From assembly GCA_025506515.1 (NCBI GenBank), contig CM046454.1, positions 32,600,465 through 32,664,464 of the forward strand: a stretch of 64,000 bases of DNA, written 5' to 3'. Positions 8,849 to 20,393 of the stretch are shown here, in pieces (position 1 is the stretch's first letter; every line of letters starts with the position of its first letter). The stretch comes from Flaveria trinervia. Its lineage: Eukaryota > Streptophyta > Magnoliopsida > Asterales > Asteraceae. A model generated the notes under the pieces. The model had not been told where the DNA came from. It searched no databases and saw only the letters and a program-made list of their open reading frames with translations. A program made the position numbers and the translations under genes.

Positions 8849-9703
8849 TGACAGGATCAGAGATCACAAGTTTGATGTATCAGAATACAAAGCAGCGGAA
8901 TACAGACTAGAATTAGACAAATTGTAGCAAACAATCGATACTTGTAAGCATTAAGATCGCATACGGTTATAGGGAGAGAATATGTATTTCTGATTTCTAG
9001 GAATGTTTATAGATGTAGAATATTTCTAATCAATCAATCATTCATTCCATTCAATACTCATTCCCCATTGATTACAATAGGTTGTCACTCCTTATATAGA
9101 GTGCAACAGTCACTGCTGTTATCACGGAAAGTGACAACTGGCAGATCCAATACAAAAATAACTAATTCTTAACGACTACTGAAATGTTCACAACTACTGA
9201 GAACATATCAGCATGTTAAGTACAAAATATAAAACTACTGAAACTACAATGACTGAAGAACAAGCTCTTCAGTCGTTTTACAAAACTACTGAAACATAGA
9301 AAATAAAACTACTGATATCACAACTACTGAAGAAGTACTCTTCAGCAGTTGTGACAAACTACTGAGGCTTCAGTACTTGATCTTAGACTTTGACCTTCAG
9401 GTGTTTCATCAGCTGATGTCTTCAGTCTTTGTCTTCAGACTTTGTACATCAGTTGTTGATCTTCAGCACTTGTGAACTCTTCAGCTTCAGTACTTGGTCT
9501 TTCAGCTTCAGCACTTGTGTTCTTCAGCTGTTGTACTTCAGCACTTTGGTTCTTCAGCTGTTAAGGTCTTCAGCACTTGATCTTCAGCTGTTGTAGTCTT
9601 CAGCACTTGTCAAACTACTGATGAGGTTTTCAGCAGTTGTTGTGATACCATGTGGGACTTGGAGGTTTTCTGATCTTGGCTCATTGGTTCTTTTGGTCCA
9701 ACA
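8849..9703 (-). repeat. 3' LTR of copia A (855 bp)
   Basis: TGACAGGATC...GGTCCAACA. On the minus strand U3 is at the right. U3 (about 9230-9640) is filled with CTTCAGCACTTG, CTTCAGCTGTTG and AACTACTGAAG words. A TATA box CTATATAAG on the minus strand lies at 9091-9099. It lacks a 26-base block that the 5' LTR has between two copies of TCATCAGCTGATG. Confidence 0.93.
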
Positions 9704-9719
9704 AACTCCCCCTGAACCA
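9704..9719 (-). other. Polypurine tract of copia A
   Basis: The minus strand reads GGTTCAGGGGGAGTT directly before the LTR start TGTTGGACC. This is the primer for plus-strand synthesis. The same tract is at 39978-39993 in C and, slightly altered, at 52784-52798 in D. Confidence 0.8.
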
Positions 9720-9739
9720 ATGCAGCCAAAACCTCTAAC

Positions 9740-12700
9740 TTATTTAATCTCCCACTTATTGATGGCAAAATGTTGGTCTTTTTCCTTCTTGATCAGTAGA
9801 GAAGATGACCCATGTAAGCTCCGGCCTGGGAAGAAATCTCAAATATTTGTTTGGCAGAGTATGAATGGGAACTCTGTTTTGGGGAACTGGACACAGAGTT
9901 GTTATCCCATTCATGAGATTTACTTCCCCATAATGAGTCTGTATGACTCACGAACATAGGCCTCAAGGAGAACAACTTGTTCCTCCTGAGAGAGTTCTTC
10001 TGCTCCTCCTTCGAAGAAGAACTCTGGACCATAGTACTCTGATAAGTACTTCATGGTCCTGCCATTTTTCAGCTCCACCGTAGTTACCTCCCTATATACA
10101 AATTCATCAGGATGGTTGCCTTCAAGGAGTAACTGGAGCTCATTCTTTTGGATGTCTTCAAGCTTTTTATATAACAACCCCTTCTAATCATCTTGTTTTC
10201 TAGTAAGGCTTGAGGTGTCTTCTTTGCTGGTGAGCTTTCTTGAATTCATCAATGATTTCCCAAGGTGAGACTACAACGGCCAACATGATGGTAGACTCTA
10301 TTGTTTTTCGTACCTGGCCGTTGTATTCTGTGTGGGATAGTTCTTTTATGGATTCTAGAACTCACCCTGGAGTCTGGCCATACTCTCACTCTCTCCTTCT
10401 GATACTGAAAGGTGTGCCTAGAGTGGTACAGCCTTTGAGCATGCCCTTTCATGGCTTGAATAGATGATGACTGAGGAAATTCCTTGTCAACCATCTTCAA
10501 CAGTTGCTTATCGTGCTGTTTCTGCTGTTCTTCTTCTTCTATCCTGACTCTGACCATTTCCCTTTGAGAGTCAGGTGTGATCATGGGTTGACTTCGGGGT
10601 TTTGGTTGCTTCAGAACAGCAGAGAGTGGCAGACTATCATCTTCATCCTCTTCTTCTTCTTCTTCTTCCATCCTCAGCACCCTTCTCCTCCTTCTGGGTA
10701 CATCACTGGATGATGGTTGGGTTGGTGAAGGAATTGGTTTTGAAGAATGAGGATGTTTGGATATTGGCTTAGAGGTTGGTGGGAGATTTGAGGGATAGAT
10801 CTGTTTGAGTGGGTGGAAGGGAAGTTGATCTAGCATCCTTGTAGTTAGCTTCGCCTTTGTGAGTTTAGCCATCTCTAACCTTTTACCAGCCCCAGCCTCA
10901 TCAAGGGCTTCCATAATAATCCCTTTGTTGAATTGCTCAGACAGACAGATTCTGGTGGCTATAGCCAGAATGCTGTCCCTGGTCCATGCGCGGATCTCCA
11001 TTAATGATCTTCCCAAGTATTTTGCAATAAAGCGGATCATTATTTCCAACCTCTCTTTCTCAAGAGCATCATACCCTGCCCATCAGGTTTGTATCTCTTG
11101 TACTTCTAACCTTCTGATCTCACTATCCAGTGTGGCTGTGTCAAACCCCTGCCTGAATAGTTGTTCAATTATTTTATCCATGGAGCGGCTGTGTGTGGTG
11201 TCAGCTTCTTTGACCAGCTCCTCCAAGGCTTTGTCTTCAGCAGTGTGATCATCAGCACTTCTCTTTCGCTTGTAAGTGAGCAGAGGTTGCTTTTCTTTTT
11301 CCTCCTCTTGGACTTGCTTCTCTTCCTTTCCTCCTCGATCTTTTCCTCTTCCTTTCTTTCACTGCAGTACTCTCCCCCTTTTTGGTTGCATTGGAGGAAG
11401 GGGTTTGTACCGCAGAAAGAGTCTTTTGGACAGCAGCATCAACCAGGGCTGTAATGTGGAGGAAAGCCTCTCATCAAGGGCTTTGATCACTATATCAGTG
11501 ATTATTGGGGTGATGAGAGGAAGGGAATTTTGGAGTACAGCACCTATTTGCTCAGGAGGGTTCTGTTCCTGAGAAGTAGGGCCTGAAGCAGAGGCAGGTG
11601 GTTGATTTTGGGGTGGCTCTGTGTTTGGGAACCTTCAAGGGAAGGTGCCATCTGTGGGTGTATATGGTGGCAGATGGACTTGCATCCTGAGACATCTTGG
11701 CCAGCAGCTCTTTGAGTCTGCTAACCTCATCCTCTAGAATGGTGTTTTGAGCAACTACATCATAGAAGAAGCTCAGGTCATCATCAGTTGATACTGAATC
11801 ACCTGACCTCCTGCTTAAAGCAGGATTTACATGCACTGGGTGTAGACCAGTTGGTGCATGTGCCCCTTGTGCTTGGTACTGGGGACTTCCAGCCTCAGGA
11901 CAATGTCCATCATCAGCTGTTGCCTCTAGGGAGGTCTTAGCAATGTTACCAGCCTCACTCTGGTCATGTGCTGAGTCAGAGGAGTGGCAGCCTCACTAGA
12001 CATTCTAAGCTCCTTGTCTACACCAGGAGATAGAATTGGGAAACCCCTGTGCTGTGGGTTCTCAGGTGCACTGTGTTCCTCCCCCTCAATAGTAGAGGTA
12101 TTCCCAGTAGTAAGTGGTTTCTGGGGAGGGGGTGAGGAGTGCAATTGAGTCAGCACTTGTGCAACTATTAAAGTTGGGCTGTGAGGGGCGGTTGTTTGGG
12201 GTAAGGGGTTAGAAGCAGTGTGCACCTGGGGTGGATGGTGCTCTTCAATGGCAATCTCCTCAAGTGAGTAAGATCCCAGATAAGTAGGTGCCCCTTGGGT
12301 TGCTGCAGGCTCCTGTTGAGAGGAAGCCTGAGCGGCTGTGGCTGGAGGAGTCATTGTATCCACTAGGGGGTTTGGACTAGTGGATATATCCTGCGTTTGT
12401 TGCAGGGGCATCCTCAGGGGACTCAATTCCCTGAGTAGCCATTTTGGGTTTCTTGTAGTGGGTTGGTGGGGACATTGGATTTGGGGTGGTGGCTGTGGGT
12501 TCCAGCTGCGTGGGTTTTCGCAGCTTGGCAGCCAGTTTGAGTGTCCGGTCAGAGTTGTGCCGGGAGTATACTTCTGGCAGAACAGCCGTAGCAGGGACTC
12601 CCAAGCCAACAAGTCCCTCAGCATTAAGCTGGTCTGTAATAATGGCCATTATGAACCGTGGATAAAGTATCCAACGGTTGGCAGTTTTTTTTGAGCCATA

Positions 12701-13246
12701 TCTTTGAGCTCTGAAAATATTAATTCTGAAAAGTTAGTGGTTGTTGCTCAAGGATAGAATACATTACCTGCTGCCATTGGTGGACATTTGATCCCAAGAC
12801 GACGTCTTAGGGGCCAAAAATACATTGACCATGTGAAAAATCAGGCGCTCAGCGTCATTAAAGTGTTTCTTCATCATGGTGGTGGCACTGAGATCGCCTT
12901 GATATCCATGCTGAGCAAATGATAGATCTATGGTGCCCTTCGGATATCCAGCAGGAGAAGTAGCATCACTCAGTTGAAGAATTTACGGATTGTTGCAGGA
13001 GTAATGACTACTTCTTTGTTGTTGACGACTGACCGGAGGGATGGTGTGTTGCTCTCCTCAGTTGTAACAGTAACGTTCATCCAAAATTGGTTCAAGGATT
13101 CGGCATGTAAGACGGGGTTCAAAAGGAATGCCTTGTTGTATTGGGACTGAACCAAGATCGATAGCAGTATCGAACTTAGTCCAGATCGGCGATTTTGTGA
13201 GGTAGGCAACACAGTTGTGTCGCGGTTTAATTTGCATAGACGCCAT
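9740..13246 (-). pseudogene. Accessory third ORF of copia A (frame-broken), function unknown
   Basis: This is a protein of about 1,150 residues encoded after pol, at the place where SIRE-type elements carry an 'env-like' ORF. The start is ATG 13246 (MASMQIKPRHNCVAYLTKSP). In order it has an N-terminal folded domain with FLLNPVLHAESLNQFW; a core with SSWDQMST and LYPRF (best seen in copy C); a long Pro/Ser/Thr/Gln-rich linker (about 12550-11930); a short leucine-zipper-like coil NTILEDEVSRLKELL; a charged Lys/Glu stretch; a helical block RDSILAIATRICLSEQF; and a C-terminal domain with TMKYLSEYYGPEFFFEGG. No signal peptide or membrane segment is visible, so envelope function is unsupported. Many single-base indels break it. 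A TATA box lies 72 bases upstream of the ATG. Confidence 0.7.
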
Positions 13247-13317
13247 GGAGAAGAGGGAAGTTTTGGAGAGGAACGTTAGGTTTGAAGAAGATGAAGCATG
13301 AGAGCTCAGGTTAGGGG

Positions 13318-13325
13318 TATTTATA
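13318..13325 (-). promoter_or_regulatory. Internal TATA box before accessory ORF of copia A
   Basis: The minus strand reads CCCTATAAATACCCC, with TATAAATA ending 72 bases upstream of the accessory ORF's ATG (13246). The same box precedes the ORF in copies C (65 bases) and D (58 bases), which suggests a conserved internal promoter. Confidence 0.6.
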
Positions 13326-13339
13326 GGGTACGGGTAAGG

Positions 13340-13960
13340 AAACGACTGAAAGATGTGGTGTTAGTCATCAGTAGTTTTAACGACCGTTGACATGGTATTA
13401 TCCTTTCAGACGTTGAAACAGCTGAAGTCGTGGTGTTAGGCATCAGTAGTTTAGAAAACTACTGAAGACCGTGGTTTTGACTTCAGATGATTGAAACAAC
13501 TGAGGACATGGTGTTGTCATCAGTAGTTATGAAACTACTGAAGACAGTGGTTTTGTCATCAGCTGTTGTAAACAACTGAAGACTTGGTATTAGTCATCAG
13601 TAGTTATGAAACTACTGAAGACGTGGTTTTGCTTCAGTTTTTTAAATGAAACAGCAGTTGTACAAACGACTGAAGAGAAAGTTCTCTTCAGCTGTTTTCG
13701 TCAATTCTTAGCTTTTCAGCTGTTTCAAACTGTCCTCAACACATCATCAGTCTTTATGGCTGATTTCAGTTGTTTCATAGGACATCAGTACTTATCTGTT
13801 TTTACTGGTGCAGTAGTTGTAACTGCATCAGTAGTTGTAATACATCAGTAGTTTAGAACAGATGTAGTACTTCAGTACTTGTGAGACATTTAGCCTTCAG
13901 TAGTTATAAAAACTACTGAGGTTAAAAGAGCTCATCAGTACTTATATGTGACATAGGTAC
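13340..13960 (-). repeat. Imperfect hairpin array between pol and accessory ORF of copia A
   Basis: Units of about 50 bases contain a self-complementary core such as CATCAGTAGTTATGAAACTACTGAAGAC broken by a short spacer with GTGGT. Around seven units lie from 13370 to 13690. Looser CATCAGTAGTT and CTTCAGTACTTG words run on to about 13960. The same words fill the U3 of the LTR. The array is upstream of the internal TATA box on the minus strand. Confidence 0.8.
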
Positions 13961-14005
13961 TCATGATCATCAGTATGAATTACTAAGATCATCAGTAGTT
14001 GTCAC

Positions 14006-17000
14006 CTATTCTAGCTGCAGCATACCAAGCCTTAACACCAGGTTTGGAAAGTTGAACTATCCAAAGGCTTAGTGAAATGTCTGCAAGCTCATCAGCAATA
14101 GGCACAAACTTAGGATCAATCAGAACTTTTTCAAAACAATCCCTTATAAATGATGTCTGATCTCTATATGTTTGGTCCTAGAGTGCTGGACTGGATTTTT
14201 GACAATGCAAAGAGCTGAAGCACTATCCATTAACAATGGAGTCTTAGTCTCTGTAATGCCATAATCCAAAAGTTGGTTTTGAAGCCAGAGTACCTGAATG
14301 TACAGCTTGCAGCAGCAATGTACTCTGCTTCAGCAGTGGATGTAGCAACTGAGGTCTGTTTCTTGCTCTGCCAAGAAATCAAGCAGTTGCCTGGGAATTG
14401 ACATCCACCAGAAGTTGATTTCCTGGTCAACTTACACCCTGCATAGTCACTGTCAGAAAAAGCAACTAATTTACCAGAATGTCCGGTAGAATACCATAAA
14501 CCTAGAGATGGAGTGCCTTGCAGATATCTAAAGATCCTCTTGACTGCAATCAGATGAGACTCTTTAGGTGCAGCCTGAAATTTAGCACAAACACATGTAG
14601 CAAACATAATATCTGGTCTAGAAGCTGTTAAATGCATCAAGGACCCAATCATACATCTGTAAAGTGTTTCATCAACCACTTTACCTTTCTGATCTGAGTC
14701 TAGTTGTGTGGTGCTGCTCATGGGAGTAGAACAGGGCTTACAGTTTTGTAAATCAAACTTTTGCAAAAGATGTTTTGTATATTTGGACTGATGAATAAAT
14801 ATTCCATCAGCCTTTTGTTTGATTTGCAACCCCAGAAAGAACTGTAGTTCTCCCATGGCACTCATTTCAAACTTCTGTTGCATCAACTTTGTAAAGGCAT
14901 CACACAACTTTGGATCAGAAGATGCAAAAATGATATCATCTACATAAATTTGAACAAGTAGATTATGCTGCCCAGTTTTCTTAATGAATAAAGTCTTGTC
15001 TATGGAGCCTCTAGTGAAATTGTTTTCCAGAAGAAAGTTTGATAATGTCTCATACCAGGCTCTGGGAGCTTGTTTTAACCCATAAAGAGCTTTATCAAGC
15101 TTATACACCCAATTAGGATGTTTATTGTCCTCAAAGCCTGGAGGTTGACATACATAAACCTCTTCTTTAACTTTTCCATACAAAAATGCACTTTTGACAT
15201 CCATTTGAAAGTCTTTAAGGTTTTGATAAGCAGCATAAGCTAAAAACAATCGAATTGCTTCCAGTCTGGCTACAGGGGCAAAGTTTCATCATAATCAATA
15301 CCTTCTTCTTGTGCAAACCCCTGAACACCAGTCTGGCCTTGTTCTTAACAATAAGCCCATTTTCATCAGTTTTGTTCCTAAACACCCATTTAGTGCCTAT
15401 TGCACACTTACCTGGAGGTAGAGGAACCAGTTCCCACACTTGCTGTTTCTTGAACTGAAGAAGCTCAAGCTGCATGGCATCAACCCATCCATTGTCTTTT
15501 AAAGCAATGTGATAATTCTTTGGCTCTTGCTGACTGATGAAGAGAGCATAGAAGCAGAAATTTGACAATTGACTTCTTGTTGATACTCCAGCAGTGAGTG
15601 ATATCACCAATGATTTGAGACATAGGGTGATTCTTCAGATCTTGATACACAATGAGATCTGTGCAAGTGTTTGTAGCCGGTTCAGCAGCAACAGATGGTG
15701 ATGGTGAATCATTTCCTTGAAACCAATCAGTGGATGGTAATTCAAAGGAGGTTGAATTCGAAGAAATCTCATCAGCATTTGTTGTGGATGGTGCTACTGG
15801 CGCTACAGGAACATCAGGTCTAGCTGAGTCAGGCAGCTGATCACTAAACCTGAGAGGTGAGTACTGCAATCATCATCATCATTAGCAGTACCACCAGGTG
15901 GTGAACTGTTGACAGGAGCAACAGCAGGAGTTTGATAAGGAACATATTGCAGTATGTCCAAATCAAATAACTCCACAGGACTTTGTGGAATCTTGTCCTT
16001 TGGAGATTCATTAAACTTAACATGTAGAGTTTCTTCAACCATCTTTGTTCTGCAGTTGAAGACTCTGTATGCCTTGCAAGTAGATGAATAACCAACAAAG
16101 TATCCTGCATCCACCTTAGGATCGAATTTGTGGAGTTGATCCTTTGTGTTGAGAATAAACAGGGACACCCAAATGCTTTGAAAAATGAAATCAAAGGAGC
16201 CAAATGATGGAGAACTTCATATGGAGTCTTCATCAACCTCTGATTTACTAAAACTCTATTTTGCACATAACAAGCTGTGTTGACAGCTTCGGCACAAAAG
16301 GTCAATGGCAAACCTGAGTCAGCCAGCATGGACCTTGCAGCTTCAATGAGGGTCCTGTTCTTTCTCTCCACTACTCCATTTTGTTCTGGAGTCCTGGAAT
16401 GCTGAACTGCCTTTTGATTCCCTTAGAAAGATAGAAGTCATCAAGTGTATGATTTCTGAACTCAGTTCCATTATCACTCCTAATACACTTGACTGGAAGG
16501 GAATATGCTTCTCAATGTACAGCACAAAGTGGATAATCTTCTGAGCAGCCTCATCCTTTGAATGTAGAAAGAAAGTCCATACAAATCTGGAGTAATCATC
16601 CACAATTACCAGACAGTATTTCTTCTTTGCCATGCTCATTACTCTCACAGGACCAAATAGATCCATATGCAGTAATTGCAAGCAGGCAGTGGACTTGGAC
16701 ACTTCAATAGGAGGAAACGAGACCTTGTGCTGTTTTCCTTTTAAACAAGCAGTGCAGGTTTCATCACAGTGGAACTCCTTTATTGGTAAGCCTCTGACTA
16801 AACTATTGTGGCTAAGCTGATTCATGTTTTTGAGATTAACATGACCAAGCCTCCTGTGCCACAGTTTAGATTCATGAGAAGAGGCTTTGGAAAATAGGCA
16901 AGGATTGCCTTGAGATCTATCTTCTTAGAGAGATCTAAGGCATACACTCTTCCTGTCCTGTTGGCTTTAGGAGAGTGTGATCATCCAACACCTTGTCAAT

Positions 17001-17486
17001 CAAGTGCAAAACTTTGGATGACAGAATCCTACAGTTTTGACTTGTGAAAAGGGCAACATGGCCTTTATCACACATTTGACTGACACTCAAGAGGTTGTAC
17101 TTGAGATTTTCCACATGATTAACATCATCAAATTTGATTTCTCCATTGGAGACAAAGCCCTTACCGATGATGTAACCCCTAGCATCATTGCCAAAATAGA
17201 CAAATCCCTTCTTTCCTTGAGAGTAGTCATGAAGAAGAGAGATGTTCCCAGTCATGTGCATAGATCCCCCACTGTCTACATACCAGATGCTACTTTGACA
17301 TGTTGAAGAACCCTGCAATAATAAACAATCAGTTAGTTTAGAGACCCAAACCTTTTTGGTTTTGGGCCTGGTCTCATCAATAGATGGTAAACTAACATGT
17401 TTATTTGTAACAACAGCCTGAGAAGAAGAAGATGGTGTAGAAGAGGAGTCCTTTGGCTTAGACCTCCTTTTCTGTGGTTTCAACAT
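14006..17486 (-). pseudogene. pol: pol of copia A: protease, integrase, RT, RNase H (frame-broken)
   Basis: Pol cuts the polyprotein, copies RNA to DNA and integrates it. The protease has WYVDSGGSMHMTG (about 17290-17245). The integrase zinc domain has LWHRRLGH and CTACLKGK; its core has LLHMDLFGPV and DDYSRFVW, with the rest seen to about 16350. Next come VWELVPLPPGK and the RT catalytic block IYVDDIIF (about 14950-14930). RNase H has FSDSDYAGC and STAEAEYIA, ending near KHIEIRHHFIRD. The stop is the TAG at 14006-14008. The order PR-INT-RT-RH is that of Ty1/copia. RT and RNase H are open over 339 codons (15249-14230); single-base indels break the rest. Catalytic residues appear intact where the frame is open. 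Confidence 0.88.
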
Positions 17487-17499
17487 AGGAGAATCTAGT

Positions 17500-20158
17500 T
17501 GGTTAACTCTACCACAAGATGTTGTACCATCATCACCAGCTGTGTCTGATTTTGTGATAAAGCTTTCAGCTCATCAGACACATTACTAGTGGAGTTAGAT
17601 AAGGTCCTATGTTGCACCTTCTTCTTTGAGCACCCTCAGCTGTCACCTGTTTAACTCCTTCCTTTTTGGATTTCTTTAAGGACTTAAGGGTTACAGGATT
17701 TGATGTTGCTGATACAAATGTGGTCTCAAACTCAGTTTTCATTTTTACCATTTTCTCATTAATTTCTTCTTTTTGTTTGAGTTTGGAACCTCTTTTGTAC
17801 CAACAATCATCTGTAAGATGATTGAACAAACCACATACTTCACATGGTTTCTCTTCATCTTAGGTTGATCATCAACTAAAGATGGTGAAGCAACAGAAGA
17901 CTTGTTCTTCAATGCTTTGGAAGCATTGGTTGCTTTCTTGACAACCTCTTTAGTAGTCTTCAAACTCTTTCTACTGCCAGTTTTCTTCTCTTCAGTACTG
18001 ACAGCAGTTGAAGTTTGAACTTCAGATGTTAAATCCTGCTCTCTAGTCCTTCAGGACCTTCAGGATTAACTCCTGAGTTGATCAACTTATTGATCATGTG
18101 AATGTCAGCATTTGGACCATCAACATCAGCTGATAGGTTCAAAGAGGGCTTGATGCTGACTGCTACTTCTGATTGTGCTGTATCAGAAGGTAGATCACAT
18201 GATGTGATGGATTGGTTATCACTCTCACCATCAGATTCTACCTCTGCTCTTGGGGTAAAATCTGTAGGTGGAGCAGTGTGATTGTAGCCAATTCCAAACT
18301 TCACATTTGAAGCAGATTGCTTACTAAGAAGCATTTCAAACCTTTGCATGATTGTACCCATCTATCACACTCGACCTGGGTAACTGCAAGGGTTTCTTTG
18401 AGATCTTTGTACTTCTCTAGAAGTACATCTTCTCTAGCCTTATCATCAATTATTTGGCAATTCAGTTTATAAACCTCATCATTTTTATCTTTGAGCACAA
18501 ACTCAAACTCAGCTTTGTTTTTGGAAATTATTTGTTCTAGCTCAATGTTTTTATTAATTAAAGCTACATTTGCTTCTCTAATGGAAGCAAATGCTGCTAT
18601 GCATTGTTCAGAACATAATTTGGCTTTTGCCTCAGAGGATACCTGTGATACTGAGGTGTAGAGGCATGGAAGATGAAGTATCAGCAGACTCCAAAGCCAT
18701 AAGAGCTAGATTTCAAAGGGACTGTCACCACCATGTTGACCAGCACCTGAGAACAGTTGATCATGACCAGACAAGTCATCTGGTAAACTGCTCCAGTCAA
18801 CAACTCCTGGGGTGAAGAAGCTGTGTTGTTGAGATTGAGGTGTTGATGAGATAGGGAGGCTGAGGTTCTGGTAATGCATGAGGTTGTGGTGTCATAGGAA
18901 CTTGAACTTGATTTGACTGTGGCATGTAATAACAAGGGTACTGATATGGCATTTGACCCTGAGGAACAAATATGCCGGAGATGTTGTTGAGGATGATGAC
19001 TAGATGTGACAGGATGTTGCCCTCTGTGTTGTTGACTATTGCCAGGAAAAGTCACAAAGGGTGCAGTAGAGTTAGATCTAGTTGATCTACACTCTCTTGC
19101 AAAGTGTCCAAGCCGTTGGCATTTGTGACACCTCAACTTGCTCTTGTCAAAACCAACTTTGGTTTTGCCAGAGAGTCCTGGGAATTTTCTTCCAGTTCTT
19201 TTGTAGAACTTCTGAGATCTGATATTTATCAAGGCCATTTGGCTCAAAATATCCATCTCTTCTAAGTCATCATCAGCAATCCCCTTGAGATCATCCATGT
19301 TGAAACATAGATTGTCATTATTACACCCAGTAAACTGACCATCAACACTTACAAATGCAGAATCAGAAGTGCTTGAAGAGAAATTAATATGCTCATCATA
19401 CTGCCATTCAGATGAAGCATATTCTGACTCATGACCCACCAAGGCAGTGTTGCCTTGTATAAAGTCTTCAGTGAGCTTTCCAGATGAAGACAGCTTCTCT
19501 TCTGTTCTATCTCTCTCTCAAAAGTGAGCAATTTCCCATGGAGTTGGGTGAGAGATAGTTTGTCCAAACTTGCACTGGAGCGTAGGACAATAGTATATGT
19601 GTCCCATCTCTCAGGCAGTGATCTGAGAAATCTGTTATTCATCTGAATATTGGTGTATTCAAGTTTGACCATTTTTAGTTCAGAGATCAAACAAGAAAAC
19701 CGCTCATATTGTTGAGTCAGTGTCTCACCCTATCTATGAGAGAATGTCTCATATGTTGGGCAAGAATTTCTCTATTATTGCCAAGACCTCATCTGTTCCT
19801 CCAAATTGTTCTTTCAAAGCAATCCAGAGGTCATGGGCAGTTTCATGATGCATTAGCCCAGAATAGATTTCATTGGGCAATGCCATGGCCAGAATTCCAT
19901 GGGCTTTTGCATCAATCTCAAGCAACTTCTTATCCTCATCTGAGTATTGCTCCCTCCTCTTCGGAACCATTTGATTGGTTTCCGGTTATTCACCATAGGC
20001 TTGTGTGGACCATGTACCACTGATGTCCAACACCCTGCGCTGTTAACAGACAGGTGATGGAGCATACGTCTTTGCCATATGTTATACTCATTCCTAACCA
20101 GCATAGGTGGCTTGGTTGAGGAGCCAGTATTGTGAGGATCATTGGAAGGAGTGGTCAT
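17500..20158 (-). pseudogene. gag: gag of copia A (frame-broken), two CCHC knuckles
   Basis: Gag forms the virus-like particle and packages RNA. The ATG at 20158 follows the primer site by about 220 bases and gives MTTPSNDPHNTGSSTKPPML. The capsid part is of the UBN2/Retrotran_gag_2 type: NIWQRRMLHHL, ALPNEIYSGLMHHETAHDLW, then RFLRSLPERWDTYTIVL. A first CCHC knuckle (CHKCQRLGHFAREC) is at 19130-19089. It is followed by a Gln/Pro/Tyr-rich segment, a coiled-coil-like segment with CDRWVQSCKG (18370-18320) and a second CCHC knuckle (CEVCGLFNHLTDDC) at 17844-17803, about 1.25 kb away. Frameshifts occur at several points where copies C or D have one more base. Confidence 0.85.
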
Positions 20159-20379
20159 TTTCAATTCAAAAACAGTTTAGTTCAAGTTTTAAAAAGTTTT
20201 AGACGAACCACAACAAACTCAATGAGAACCAAGAAAAAGATCTCAGGATGAATGAGCAGAAATGCAGAAAATTCAATCTCTATAACCGTTTCTTGCAAAA
20301 ACAAAAGCTAATTCAATCAAACTTAGATCTTGAATAGCAGTTTCAATGATCAATTATTAGATCGATCAATGATTAACCT

Positions 20380-20391
20380 GCTCTGATACCA
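20380..20391 (-). other. Primer binding site of copia A (tRNA-iMet)
   Basis: The minus strand reads TGGTATCAGAGC, two bases inside the 5' LTR. It is complementary to the 3' end of initiator Met tRNA. Confidence 0.92.
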
Positions 20392-20393
20392 TT

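Noticed and set aside
10859..11572. Plus-strand open frames of about 100-130 codons in copia A
   Set aside because: They are antisense shadows of the accessory ORF; its Lys/Glu codons read as Ser/Phe/Leu on the other strand and look like membrane proteins.
9740..13246. Calling the accessory ORF an envelope gene
   Set aside because: It is at the env position, but no signal peptide, membrane span or furin-like site is visible; the name would go beyond the evidence.
13340..13960. Hairpin repeats as a CRISPR or a tRNA-like cluster
   Set aside because: Units vary, spacers are not unique, no cloverleaf can be drawn, and the words are the same as in the LTR U3.
20380..20391. tRNA-Met gene fragment
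   Set aside because: Only the 12-base complement to the tRNA 3' end is present, at the position of a retrotransposon primer site.
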